A DNA stretch of 64,000 bases from Candidatus Cloacimonetes bacterium 4572_55 (GCA_002084765.1 NBMB01000001.1:155047-219046); one strand, 5' to 3'; counted from the stretch's first letter, positions 9,321 to 17,994 are shown. Notes: generated by a model not told the origin, from the letters alone. Program-made: numbers and translations.

Positions 9321-10283
9321 ATGTCGATTTTATCGCTCTCTTCCGCAGAGCGCGGGATCGTGATTTTTCATATTTGGAAATCATTGCCTTATACCAAGCG
9401 TATGGCGTTGGCTTTTGGTCTGATCCTGTTAGGTCTGATCTGGCAATACTTTCAGTATTCACTTTTCCCCGGAGTGATTTTGATATGTACAGGCAATCTT
9501 TTTTTGTTGGTGCGCGGATACGACAATCGGATGAAACAGGGGAAATACCACGCAGAAGCGAAGTGGGAGAAGGCAACGGAATCCAAACTAGAAGAATTGG
9601 CAGAGTTTGAGAAAAAAATAAAAAAGTGGGATATCAGCGCGTTGGATGTTACGAATCCGCTCGGAATATTCTTTTTTCTGATGATCATCGGCACTATATT
9701 TTTATCAACTGTAATCAGCATGCTTTTTATGAATTCCGGTGCCTTCATTTTCGCTGTGGACATCGGCGTATTGCTTTTGCCTCACTGGGTATGCGGCATT
9801 CGTATGATCTTGACGCGACCTCAATTGATGATGAAAATCAAATATATCAAAAAACTTATTAAGAAGAAAGCGGATCGATTGCAAGCCCATGAAATTGAAT
9901 ATTTTATACTGTTGAAAGGACAGAAAAAAAGCCGACTGCCTCAAGACGTCAAGTTTCGGGTCAAAATAAAGGATTATCACCCAGATTTTTTGGGATTATA
10001 CGGGCAGATCGTCACCAACACGGTCAACGGATCTTCATATCCTTATTTTTATATAGTGTTGGTGGCGAAGCGGGACTATGGCTTAAAGCGAGTGGCAGCG
10101 CAATATAAATTGCCTTTGAAATTGACTAAGGAGTTTTCGATAAAGCAAGATGTGGAAACGCTGGTCGTTCGTCAGACCACAACCAAAACGTCCGGCTATC
10201 ATACCGACTCTTTTGTCATGGAAAAAATTTTTTTACAAGGACTCGACTTGGCGGAGCGGTACGCGACTGAGCCAGTCGCGTAA
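9321..10283 (+). CDS. Membrane protein of unknown function, radical SAM operon
   Basis: This 320-residue protein has two hydrophobic pairs (about residues 28-65 and 115-165) separated by a charged segment, and a soluble C-terminal half of about 150 residues (IKDYHPDFLGLYG and following). I do not recognise the family. ATG 9321 was chosen because GGAGG (9311-9315) sits 5 nt upstream; the in-frame GTG at 9315 overlaps that site. It starts 15 bp after the radical SAM stop codon and is very probably in the same operon. Confidence 0.75.
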   Translation: MSILSLSSAERGIVIFHIWKSLPYTKRMALAFGLILLGLIWQYFQYSLFPGVILICTGNLFLLVRGYDNRMKQGKYHAEAKWEKATESKLEELAEFEKKIKKWDISALDVTNPLGIFFFLMIIGTIFLSTVISMLFMNSGAFIFAVDIGVLLLPHWVCGIRMILTRPQLMMKIKYIKKLIKKKADRLQAHEIEYFILLKGQKKSRLPQDVKFRVKIKDYHPDFLGLYGQIVTNTVNGSSYPYFYIVLVAKRDYGLKRVAAQYKLPLKLTKEFSIKQDVETLVVRQTTTKTSGYHTDSFVMEKIFLQGLDLAERYATEPVA

Positions 10284-10354
10284 TAAATATTCGGAGATCC
10301 CTCCGGGGTATAATCGCTATCTTCCGACCAATTTTGGAACAGGAGTTTCAACCT

Positions 10355-11032
10355 ATGGCTATGTCAAATAAAAAATTTTTGGGGGGAGACACCCCCCAAA
10401 TTTATACGTTAGGCGAAGAGATTATCCATAGCGTCAGCCACGGCGTGGGCGTGGGATTGAGCATTGCGGGACTTACGTTGTTGGTGACTCTGGCGGTACT
10501 CTTTGGAAATGGCTATCAAGTGGTGAGTTTCAGCGTATATGGATCCACGTTGGTCGCTTTATACCTTTCCTCGACGCTATACCATAGTTTCCAACAACCC
10601 CGAGTAAAAAAGGTGTTTAAAACGCTGGATCACGTCGCAATCTATCTGTTGATTGCCGGGACATACACACCTTTTTTATTGGTGAAAATTGGCGGGATGT
10701 GGGGTGGAATTTTTTTAGGAATCGTTTGGGGAACGGCTCTATTGGGCGCGGCTCTGAAAGTATGGAGCGTCCAACGTTTCCGAAAGCTGTCCGTTGTTGC
10801 GTATATCCTATTGGGTTGGCTAAGCCTGATTATTTTGCCGAAATTATGGAGTGCCATGTCGCGGTCGGGATTAAAATTTTTATTTATAGGCGGAGCGATT
10901 TATACGGTGGGAGTGATCTTCTATTCGTTAAAACGGGTTCCATACATGCACGCTGTTTGGCATCTATTTGTGCTTGCAGGCAGTATATGCCACTATTTCG
11001 CGGTACTCGGATTCATCAGGATCGATTTATAA
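10355..11032 (+). CDS. Hemolysin III / PAQR-family membrane protein
   Basis: This protein has about 225 residues and seven predicted membrane helices. The family's metal-site motifs are present: EEIIHSVSHGVG in helix 1, SSTLYHS, DHVAIYLLIAGTYTPF, and the C-terminal HAVWHLFVLAGSICHYF. Relatives of YqfA/HlyIII are integral membrane hydrolase-like proteins whose bacterial role is still unsettled. ATG 10355 is preferred because AGGAG lies 9 nt upstream; an in-frame TTG exists at 10334. The gene ends 3 bp from the convergent sigma-54 activator. Confidence 0.9.
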   Translation: MAMSNKKFLGGDTPQIYTLGEEIIHSVSHGVGVGLSIAGLTLLVTLAVLFGNGYQVVSFSVYGSTLVALYLSSTLYHSFQQPRVKKVFKTLDHVAIYLLIAGTYTPFLLVKIGGMWGGIFLGIVWGTALLGAALKVWSVQRFRKLSVVAYILLGWLSLIILPKLWSAMSRSGLKFLFIGGAIYTVGVIFYSLKRVPYMHAVWHLFVLAGSICHYFAVLGFIRIDL

Positions 11033-11035
11033 ACA

Positions 11036-12511
11036 TCATCGAATATTATATTTACTCATTTTACGATATAAGGTCCGCTCAGATATACCTAAGGAAAAAG
11101 CCGCGCTCCGACGGTTGCCATTTTTTTCTATTAAAGCCGCTCGAATCATCTTCAGCTCCATCTCTTCGATCGTATTTCCAGACAACAGGTTTTCTTCTGC
11201 TTCCTCATAAGTCGATTGCCGAATAAAATCCCACATTTTTTCCACAATCTCTCTTACCGAGCGCATTTCATCGCCCAACGAGATCAGGCTTTTATACAAA
11301 ATTTCCCGTTCGATTTCCCCGTGAGAACGCCCGCTATGGACAGGCAGAAATTCCCCTTGTTTTCTATTAGTCGTAAATTCTTCAGGAAGATCAGACGGGT
11401 GAATCTCTTTGTGCGGATAAAGCGCGGCCATACTCTCGACAAAATTGCGTAGCTCTCGGATATTTCCTGGCCAATCGTATTGGTACAAAATTTCCATAGT
11501 CTGCGGAGAAAATCCCGCAAAATCGATATGATATTCCTGCTTCATTTCCTCGCTGAAATGGTCGATCAGTAGAGGAATATCCTCCCGACGACGACGCAAA
11601 GGCGGTAGAGCGATAGAGATCACCTTCAGTCGATAAAACAGATCCGGTCGAAAACTGCCTTGATTCATCGCGACCTGCAAGTCTCGATTGGTCGCGGCGA
11701 TCACGCGTGCATCGACCTTTATGACATGCCCGCCTCCGACTCTCATAAACTCCCGCTCTTCCAAAACTCGCAACAGTTTTACCTGTGTGGTCGGAGCGAT
11801 TTCTCCTATTTCGTCTAAAAAGATCGTGCCTTGATCAGCAGACTCAAAGTGACCGATCCGTCTTGAAGAAGCACCGGTAAATGAGCCTTTTTCATGCCCG
11901 AATAGCTCGCTTTCCAGAAGCGTTTCCGGCAATGCGCCACAATTGACAGCCACAAAAGGTTTGTTTGCCCGACGACCTGCTTGATGAACCAGGCGCGCGA
12001 TCAATTCCTTGCCCGTGCCGCTTTCGCCGGTCAATAGAAGTGTGCTGTCCGTCGCGGCAATCTGAATTGCCTGATCGATAGGCTCTCTCATTTTCGGAGA
12101 TTTGCCGATAATATGGAACTGAGCCGCCAGATGCATCCGTCTCAGATGGCGGAATATGATCAACCGCAGTTCTGCTGGATCGTTCAGGATCGGCAGATAA
12201 TCGTCGATCTGATTCCCAACAAGGTCCTCCGGTTCGATAGGATTTCTTCCGTCGCCATAGAGGATAATCTCGCAATCTCTCTGTTTTTTGATCAACTTAC
12301 CAAGACGCGCTCCTCGGGTTTGGAGCAGGTCTTGTGAGAGAACAGCCAGTCGGATAGGGTATGTTTTCGCCTTTCTCAACGCCTCCTCGCCATCTCTGGC
12401 AAACAACGTGAGAGCGGGCAGGTCTTTCAATTCGTTTTTCATCAACGCGCGACGATCTGCGTCCGCATCTGCTAACAGAACAATACGATCTTGCATCATT
12501 TGCACATTCAT
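11036..12511 (-). CDS. Sigma-54-dependent transcriptional activator with a degenerate receiver domain
   Basis: This bacterial enhancer-binding protein has about 491 residues. The N-terminal 120 residues fold-match a receiver, but the phosphoacceptor position is Ser (LAVLSQDLL) and the conserved KP lysine is missing, so phosphorylation is unlikely. The AAA+ domain has Walker A GESGTGKE, the sigma-54 contact loop GSFTGA, and Walker [11 protein letters not shown]. The C-terminus has a Fis-type helix-turn-helix ([21 protein letters not shown]). ATG 12511 follows GGAG, which overlaps the cyclase stop codon, so the two genes form one leftward unit. A matching sigma-54 promoter with upstream repeats lies at 13561-13702, about 1 kb away, and is the best candidate target. 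Confidence 0.92.
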   Translation of the reverse strand: MNVQMMQDRIVLLADADADRRALMKNELKDLPALTLFARDGEEALRKAKTYPIRLAVLSQDLLQTRGARLGKLIKKQRDCEIILYGDGRNPIEPEDLVGNQIDDYLPILNDPAELRLIIFRHLRRMHLAAQFHIIGKSPKMREPIDQAIQIAATDSTLLLTGESGTGKELIARLVHQAGRRANKPFVAVNCGALPETLLESELFGHEKGSFTGASSRRIGHFESADQGTIFLDEIGEIAPTTQVKLLRVLEEREFMRVGGGHVIKVDARVIAATNRDLQVAMNQGSFRPDLFYRLKVISIALPPLRRRREDIPLLIDHFSEEMKQEYHIDFAGFSPQTMEILYQYDWPGNIRELRNFVESMAALYPHKEIHPSDLPEEFTTNRKQGEFLPVHSGRSHGEIEREILYKSLISLGDEMRSVREIVEKMWDFIRQSTYEEAEENLLSGNTIEEMELKMIRAALIEKNGNRRSAAFSLGISERTLYRKMSKYNIR

Positions 12512-12519
12512 GCGGTTTG

Positions 12520-13440
12520 TTACTCCGAGGGGTTTGAGGTTACCGATTTTATACCGACAGTTCCATTCCAATTCGGCGGCGGGGGATTCCGCTTAAAGCC
12601 TGTACAGCGTTCTACATATAGCTTTGCTGGGGTATCGTTTTTGTCTATTTTTAAAGCATCGAAAAAGTGGTCGCTTGCCTCATCCCAGCGACGTTTCCGA
12701 AAAAGATTGACCCCGAGGCTAAAAGAGGTAAGTAGTCGATCCTGGGACTCGGTTGGCTTTTGTTGAAACGCTATCAACTCATACAATCTAATAGGGGTTT
12801 CCAAATCTGGCAAACGCAAAATGTCCAAATCTCTCACAACGGACTGATCTTGAATCTTCTGATAAGCCGCTTCGGTCATCAAGACGTGAACTCCATAAGT
12901 AGGCGATAAAGTTTGGATTCTCTGAGCGAGTTGAACGGTTTCTCCCAAAGCGGTATAGTTAAATCGATACTTTGACCCGAAGTTGCCTACAATTGCTCGA
13001 CCGGAGTTTAGACCAATACTTACCTGAAATTTGCTCAATTCCGAATGATTGTATTGGTCTCGCATCAGGTTGAATCGCCGCACAACCTCCACTGCAGTGG
13101 CCGCGGCTCTTTCAAGATGATCCTTTTGCGTCGCGGGCGCGCCCCAGAACGCCTTCAATTTTTCGCCATCAAGATGGTCTAATGTGCCCTTGTTCAAAAG
13201 GACGACTTCGCAGCTCATGTCCAAATATTGCTGTAAGAAATTCGCTGAAAGTTGGGGGGGTATCTTTTGTAGATCAATACGAAATCCGTATAAATTTTGA
13301 AAATAAGCGGTAATTTGAATGTCAAAGCCGCCTAATCCGACTTTACCATCCATTTTATCTACAAAATCAGCGACATGGGGACCGGCATAAAGCTCAAGAG
13401 CCCGACGGAAAATTTTCCCTTTAAAAAGATTTGAAAGCAC
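12520..13440 (-). CDS. Class III nucleotide cyclase-like protein, catalytic residues degenerate
   Basis: This 306-residue protein has a class III adenylate/guanylate cyclase fold: the segment [32 protein letters not shown] matches the conserved core. The metal-binding aspartates appear replaced. The usual F-D-x-x-G-F region reads YFQNLYGF, and the usual GD-x-x-x-A-x-F-G region reads [11 protein letters not shown]. The C-terminal 70 residues look like a short TPR-like helical tail ([20 protein letters not shown]). It probably binds a nucleotide or acts as a scaffold rather than making cAMP. It is the first gene of the unit with the sigma-54 activator. Confidence 0.8.
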   Translation of the reverse strand: MLSNLFKGKIFRRALELYAGPHVADFVDKMDGKVGLGGFDIQITAYFQNLYGFRIDLQKIPPQLSANFLQQYLDMSCEVVLLNKGTLDHLDGEKLKAFWGAPATQKDHLERAAATAVEVVRRFNLMRDQYNHSELSKFQVSIGLNSGRAIVGNFGSKYRFNYTALGETVQLAQRIQTLSPTYGVHVLMTEAAYQKIQDQSVVRDLDILRLPDLETPIRLYELIAFQQKPTESQDRLLTSFSLGVNLFRKRRWDEASDHFFDALKIDKNDTPAKLYVERCTGFKRNPPPPNWNGTVGIKSVTSNPSE

Positions 13441-13560
13441 TTTTTCTACTCCCTGTTATAAAATTTTTGAGAATTGAAGGATAGGAAAATTACGCGAGTT
13501 TGTCAAGAAAAGAGTTGAAAATCTGAAAATTTGAGCGGATTTGTTCTGAAACAGATATCC

Positions 13561-13623
13561 CACTGTGGTAAGAATGATACACCTGTGGTTAGAATTCTAA
13601 AATATGGATATTTGTCTAAGAAT
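13561..13623 (+). promoter_or_regulatory. Three direct repeats, candidate enhancer sites for the sigma-54 activator
   Basis: CTGTGGTAAGAAT ends at 13575, CTGTGGTTAGAAT ends at 13595, and a weaker TTGTCTAAGAAT ends at 13623. They lie 65-125 bp upstream of the -24/-12 element, the usual place for activator binding sites. The first two are spaced 20 bp apart, about two helical turns. Confidence 0.55.
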
Positions 13624-13688
13624 CGAACCGTGCGGCTAAAACCGGCAACAAGGGGAGTTACAACTTATTTTTTTTAAAATCCAGTTTT

Positions 13689-13702
13689 GGCATCTTTATT
13701 GC
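13689..13702 (+). promoter_or_regulatory. Sigma-54 (-24/-12) promoter
   Basis: TTGGCATCTTTATTGC contains GG (13689-13690), exactly 10 bp, then GC (13701-13702), and it fits the TGGCA-N-TTGC consensus. Transcription should start near 13713. A sigma-54 activator gene lies on the other side of the same intergenic region. Confidence 0.7.
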
Positions 13703-13712
13703 GTCCCTTAAG

Positions 13713-13834
13713 ATTGCGTATGAAAACTTCTTAAAAAGAGTTAGGCCAAGCTACTCTAAAGATGCTTTTACATCGAAACTTCCTCCTCCAAAAGAGGTCG
13801 CGCTAAGTGCGGATAGCGCGACCTCTTTTTTTTT
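13713..13834 (+). ncRNA. Candidate sigma-54-dependent small RNA
   Basis: Transcription from the sigma-54 promoter would be stopped by the strong terminator at 13790-13834, giving an RNA of about 120 nt with no credible reading frame (the only ATG gives four codons). A first hairpin forms at 13737-13757 (AGAGTTAG/CTACTCT). Between it and the terminator is the unpaired pyrimidine tract CTTCCTCCTCC (13779-13789), which is complementary to Shine-Dalgarno sequences such as GGAGGA. The arrangement resembles trans-acting small RNAs that mask ribosome sites. The alternative is a leader with an attenuator for the sirtuin gene. Confidence 0.5.
13790..13834 (+). terminator. Strong Rho-independent terminator
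   Basis: A 14-bp perfect stem (AAGAGGTCGCGCTA with its complement, 13792-13805 and 13814-13827) has an 8-nt loop, and the stem end runs into nine T. It lies between the sigma-54 promoter and the sirtuin gene. Confidence 0.92.
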
Positions 13835-13862
13835 ATTTGATAAATACCTGAAGGAAAATTCT

Positions 13863-14612
13863 ATGTGTAAAACAATCGACCCTAATGTCATATCCTATCT
13901 GAGGCAAACTGAAAACTGCGTGATCTCCACCGGTGCTGGCGTCTCCGTTGAGAGCGGGATACCCACCTTTCGAGACGCGTTAACCGGATTTTGGAGCAAT
14001 TATGATCCGATGACGTTGGCTACCCCGACTGGATTTCGAAAAGACCCGAAATTGGTGTGGGAATGGTATCGCTTTCGGCAGGGATTGGTGATGAAAACAA
14101 AACCGAATCCAGGTCACTATGCGATCGCCGAGATGGAGAAAATGTTCGCGGAATTTTTGCTGATCACGCAGAATATCGACGGACTGCATCATCGAGCGGG
14201 CAGCCGAAATTTGGTCGAAATTCACGGCAATATTCATCGTTATAAATGTTTTCAGGAAGAGACTATTGTAGACCCGCTTCCAGAGAGCGACGAGGTTCCG
14301 CCCCGCTGCCCGAATTGCGGAAGCTATATCAGACCAGATGTGGTCTGGTTCGGCGAACAGCTTCCTATGGAGGGTCTTGAAAAAGCAGAACAGGCTATAA
14401 CGTCTTGCGATACGTTGATCTCTGTCGGCACTTCTGGCGCGGTTTATCCGGTCGCCTTATTTCCTGCCCAGGCTAAACACTACGGCGCGTTTGTGATTGA
14501 GATCAATTTAGAGGAAACTCCCATATCGGAAATTGCCGATGTGTCATTGCTCGGAAAATCTGGCGAGATCCTTCCGCAATTGGTCAAGGAACTGAAGAAG
14601 GCAAGAGAATAA
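13863..14612 (+). CDS. cobB: Sir2-family NAD-dependent protein deacylase (class III sirtuin)
   Basis: This sirtuin has 249 residues. NAD-binding motifs GAGVSVESGIPTFR (24-37) and TQNIDGLHHRAG (102-113) are present, with catalytic His121 in EIHG. Tyr69 and Arg72 in WYRFR form the YxxR pair that marks class III enzymes, which prefer succinyl- or malonyl-lysine. The zinc module is unusual: CPNC is present, but the first pair shows a single Cys (RYKCFQEE), so zinc binding may be altered. The start ATG follows GAAGGA. It is preceded by a terminator, so it should have its own promoter or depend on read-through. Confidence 0.92.
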   Translation: MCKTIDPNVISYLRQTENCVISTGAGVSVESGIPTFRDALTGFWSNYDPMTLATPTGFRKDPKLVWEWYRFRQGLVMKTKPNPGHYAIAEMEKMFAEFLLITQNIDGLHHRAGSRNLVEIHGNIHRYKCFQEETIVDPLPESDEVPPRCPNCGSYIRPDVVWFGEQLPMEGLEKAEQAITSCDTLISVGTSGAVYPVALFPAQAKHYGAFVIEINLEETPISEIADVSLLGKSGEILPQLVKELKKARE

Positions 14613-14650
14613 TTATTTCCCATAACAAAATTGATTTCTTGATAGAAAAA

Positions 14651-15781
14651 TCAATAAAGACGAGATATAATCTCCCCCTGTAGCGTCTTATATTTCGTAA
14701 ACAGATTGCATGTCAGGCAGGAATGCACCGGCGAGATGAGAATGAGATTGCCCACCTCGATCTGGTCAAAAAGATCGCGGTCGTCGATTTGGATGCACCC
14801 ATGTTCTTGACTAAGCGTCCGAACCGGCGTGGTTTTATAGATACTTCCCAAGGAATCCCCCTCCAAATCTGTGATATAACCAAACAGCCTTTTCCCCTGT
14901 CTATCCACAATGTATTCCTTTGAGAGATGCACCGCGCCGCCAATTATCACAATTTGCTGGCGTTGCGCATATTTCCCGATTACCGGGCAAGCGACCCCTA
15001 TTGCGATCTCGTTCGGCTGGCAGGATCCGATCTGCTCCTGCATAAGGTCATTGAAGACAAAGTTTCCGGGACGTATCTCATCTACAGCGGACAAATTTTC
15101 TATCACACTACATGTCGGCGTATCTCCTACCGATATTTTACATTTTTTGACCCCATAGCCATGCAATATTTTTCTGACAAAGCGCATTCGTTTGACGGTT
15201 TGGTTGTAGACCTGCCGCACCTGTTCGGTCGATCTGGCGCGATAGCTTTGTCCGCTGTGGGCCAGCAGACCGACAAAGTGCATCTTAGGGTAGTGGAGAA
15301 CGGCTTTCGCTATGGAAACAATGGTTTGCGTATCGTCCCATGTCGCGCCTGTCCGCTCATACCCCACATCGATTTTTAACCAGATTTTGACCGGATACTT
15401 CAGTCCCGCGTGGAGTGCTTGGACCATAGCCATGGAATCGACAATCAGATTTAACCGAATAGTCGAAGACAAGACGTTGATCTTATCGATCTCCAAAATA
15501 TTCGCCAAAAGAGCAATCGTAATATCTCTCCATCCGCGATCGGTAAAATATTGCGCCATATCAAGAGACGAGACCGATATCGCCCTCGCGCCGCATTCCC
15601 GAAACCAATCCCCAATCGTATGAGATTGATGCGTTTTAAAATGGGGGCGAAATTTGACTCCGCTGATCCTCGCTTTTTGCGCCATTTTTTTTATATTTCT
15701 TAGTATTTGAGGCTTATCCAAGATCACCGTGGGACGAATAACGCCAAGTGACCTTAAATATTTTGATGTCTCCTGTATCAA
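14651..15781 (-). CDS. DSD1/D-threonine aldolase-family PLP enzyme (alanine racemase-like fold)
   Basis: This 376-residue protein has the N-terminal alanine-racemase-like barrel with PLP lysine K49 in RPHFKTHQ. The C-terminal beta domain carries the metal-binding H353-x-C355 motif (SPVHSCLTC) typical of D-serine dehydratase and D-threonine aldolase relatives. The likely chemistry is cleavage or dehydration of a D-beta-hydroxy amino acid, but the substrate cannot be read from sequence. The start is TTG with a strong GGAAGGAG 9 nt upstream and no nearby ATG. It converges on the sirtuin gene; a weak inverted repeat lies in the 38 bp between them. Confidence 0.85.
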   Translation of the reverse strand: MIQETSKYLRSLGVIRPTVILDKPQILRNIKKMAQKARISGVKFRPHFKTHQSHTIGDWFRECGARAISVSSLDMAQYFTDRGWRDITIALLANILEIDKINVLSSTIRLNLIVDSMAMVQALHAGLKYPVKIWLKIDVGYERTGATWDDTQTIVSIAKAVLHYPKMHFVGLLAHSGQSYRARSTEQVRQVYNQTVKRMRFVRKILHGYGVKKCKISVGDTPTCSVIENLSAVDEIRPGNFVFNDLMQEQIGSCQPNEIAIGVACPVIGKYAQRQQIVIIGGAVHLSKEYIVDRQGKRLFGYITDLEGDSLGSIYKTTPVRTLSQEHGCIQIDDRDLFDQIEVGNLILISPVHSCLTCNLFTKYKTLQGEIISRLY

Positions 15782-16276
15782 GTAAGCACGCTCCTTCCGA
15801 ATACGTCCGTTTTAAAATAAAGTAAAAGATTGTCTTCTATTTTATTTTATCTGAATCCGTTCCGTATTTCAACCGCTTTATCAGCAAATAGCGTAACTGT
15901 AAATCATAAGGTGGAACCACGAGCCTGAAAGTCGCCAGATTTCTTTTTTTTGCTCTATTTTTCCTTTGACAACTTCCCAATAATCGAATATCTTCCTGAA
16001 CTATTCATCATCATGGAATTCGATCCGCAGATTACGCGGATTATCGCAGATTAAGAATTGATAATTAAAGAGTTATATGGTGCCTTTGGCGGATTTTCAG
16101 GAAAATTGGATTTTTGCGCGCATGGCATTCAAAACCCTATTATAGCTCTTCTCCCTATTCTTTGTCTTTTGTGGTGAAGATTATTCAGGTTTAGATAGCT
16201 ATCTTACTTATTAGCGGAAAATATAAGCCTATTTGGTGATTTTTTATTGTTGACTCTTTAACTGAAAGGAAAAAAA
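15782..16276. other. Intergenic region with a dispersed repeat
   Basis: These 495 bp hold no credible reading frame. They contain the 58-bp repeat copy at 16022-16079. A palindrome GTGGAACCAC lies near 15915. No clear promoter was found for the flanking genes. Confidence 0.6.
16022..16079 (-). repeat. 58-bp dispersed repeat, copy A
   Basis: Its reverse complement matches 36611-36668 at 55 of 58 positions. It contains the core ATCCGCAGATTACGCGGATT that recurs, shortened, at 28838, 40138, 46748 and 50924. Confidence 0.85.
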
Positions 16277-16579
16277 ATGTCCACTTATATTTTGGTGACC
16301 AAGCTGTCGTCTGAAAGTTTGGGCAATCTGGATGGGATTGAGGAGAACGGGACAAAATGGAAGAGAACCATTGAGGAAAAATGTCCGGAAGTTCGCTTCA
16401 TCTGTCATTACAGCATATTGGGACCTTACGATTTTCTGAGTATCTTTGAAGCTCCGAACGAGCAAGTCGCCTCAAAAGTGTCGCTGATTTCCATGTCATT
16501 TGGCGCGCAGAAGGCGGAAAGCTGGATAGCCATACCTTACCATGATTTTATTATGCAGATTCGCGACTTGACTGAATAA
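16277..16579 (+). CDS. GYD-domain protein
   Basis: This small soluble protein of 100 residues has the GYD-family core GPYDFLSIFEAPN and a ferredoxin-like alpha/beta pattern related to the Dabb/AsnC-ligand fold. Family members are small proteins of unclear function. The start is preceded by GAAAGGA. It lies 68 bp upstream of the DUF1015 gene and may be cotranscribed with the serine block. Confidence 0.75.
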   Translation: MSTYILVTKLSSESLGNLDGIEENGTKWKRTIEEKCPEVRFICHYSILGPYDFLSIFEAPNEQVASKVSLISMSFGAQKAESWIAIPYHDFIMQIRDLTE

Positions 16580-16647
16580 AGTGTCTAAAGTATCTAAAGT
16601 CCGGAGTGTCTAAAATTTATAAGTCATAATTACTTGAAGGAGGAGAA

Positions 16648-17913
16648 ATGGCAAAAATTAAACCGTTTCGTGGAGTGCGCCCTGCAAAAGAACTGGCTGA
16701 GAAGGTCGCGTCTCCGCCGTATGATGTGCTGAATTCCGTGGAAGCGAAAGAGATGGCGGGAGATAATCCGATCAGTTTCCTGCATGTAGTTAAACCGGAG
16801 ATTGATCTGCCGGATGATATCAGCCCATATGACGATCGGGTATATGCCAAGGCTGCTGAGAATTTTAAAAAACTGTTAGATGACCGCGTGATGCTGAGAG
16901 ATGATGCGCCCTATTTTTATCTATATGAACAAACTATGGACCATATCGTGCAAGTCGGTCTGGTAGCCGCGGCTTCGGTCGATGATTACGAACAAGATAT
17001 TATCAAAAAGCACGAGTTGACTCGAGCGAGTAAAGAACAAGATCGCACACGACATGTCGATACATTGGGCGCGAATACAGGACCGGTTTTCCTGACCTAT
17101 AAGGCGCAGCAGGAGATCGACGACATTGTCGAGGAATGGATCAAGCGAGAGCCGGTGAATGATTTTGTTGCGCCGGATAAAGTTCGCCACCGTTTTTGGG
17201 TGGTGGACGATCAGGCAATTATTGACGACTTAGCCGCGGCTTTTGAAAAAATCGGCTCCATGTATGTCTCGGACGGTCATCATCGGAGCGCGTCCGCCTG
17301 TAATGTGCGCAAGGTTCGCAAGGATAAGAATCCAACCCATAATGGTAGCGAGGCTTATAACTATTTTCTGACAGTGATTTTTCCGGATAATCAACTGCGC
17401 ATATTTGATTATAATCGGGTAGTAAAGGATCTGAACGGTCTTTCGTCGTCGGAATTTGTGGCCAAGATTCGCGAGAAATTTCTGCTTGAGGAATGGAAAA
17501 CCGGCGAGCCGTATAAACCGAAGGCGCGTCACAATTTCGGCGTATATTTTGACAATCAATGGTACAAAGCCACGGCGAAACCGGGCAGTTATGATGAATC
17601 CGATCCCATTGATCGGTTGGACGTTCAGATATTGCAGAAAAACGTGCTGGATTCAATCCTGAATATACGCGACCCCAGAACCGACAAGCGGATTGATTTT
17701 GTCGGCGGAATTCGGGGGTTGAAAGAGCTGGAGCGACGGGTGCATGAAGATGATTATACCGTGGCCTTTTCCTTGCACCCCACTTCGATCGAGGATTTGA
17801 TTAAAGTGGCGGACGCCGGGCTGATCATGCCGCCAAAATCGACATGGTTCGAGCCGAAGCTCCGAAGCGGTTTGGTTGCGCATCTGTTGGATTGCTCATT
17901 TTATCCTGAATAA
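16648..17913 (+). CDS. DUF1015 family protein
   Basis: At 421 residues this protein is full length for DUF1015 (COG4198). The N-terminus has the family signature (KPFRGVRPAKELAEKVASPP-DV). An internal HHRSAS segment (YVSDGHHRSASA) and the C-terminal block GGIRGLKELERRV are also typical. The molecular function is not established. The gene is commonly found next to serA and serC in other bacteria, as here, which suggests a role tied to serine metabolism. The ribosome site is GGAGGAG. Confidence 0.9.
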   Translation: MAKIKPFRGVRPAKELAEKVASPPYDVLNSVEAKEMAGDNPISFLHVVKPEIDLPDDISPYDDRVYAKAAENFKKLLDDRVMLRDDAPYFYLYEQTMDHIVQVGLVAAASVDDYEQDIIKKHELTRASKEQDRTRHVDTLGANTGPVFLTYKAQQEIDDIVEEWIKREPVNDFVAPDKVRHRFWVVDDQAIIDDLAAAFEKIGSMYVSDGHHRSASACNVRKVRKDKNPTHNGSEAYNYFLTVIFPDNQLRIFDYNRVVKDLNGLSSSEFVAKIREKFLLEEWKTGEPYKPKARHNFGVYFDNQWYKATAKPGSYDESDPIDRLDVQILQKNVLDSILNIRDPRTDKRIDFVGGIRGLKELERRVHEDDYTVAFSLHPTSIEDLIKVADAGLIMPPKSTWFEPKLRSGLVAHLLDCSFYPE

Positions 17914-17930
17914 ATTTGATTTTTCTTTTT

Positions 17931-17984
17931 AATTCTTTCGATTTTTTTTTGATTCTTTCGATTTTTTTTTGATTCTTTCGATTA
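17931..17984 (+). repeat. Three tandem 20-bp units in the serA leader
   Basis: The unit ATTCTTTCGATTTTTTTTTT occurs at 17931-17950 and 17951-17970. A third partial copy ends just before the serA ribosome site. The T-runs make it a likely slippage hot spot and could affect termination between the DUF1015 gene and serA. Confidence 0.85.
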
Positions 17985-17994
17985 AGGAGTAACA

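Noticed and set aside
15910-15950. AAGGTGGAACCACGAG resembling the T-box antiterminator motif
   Set aside because: No specifier loop, stem I, or following terminator/antiterminator pair is seen, and the nearest downstream gene is not an amino-acid or tRNA-synthetase gene. It is simply a short palindrome.
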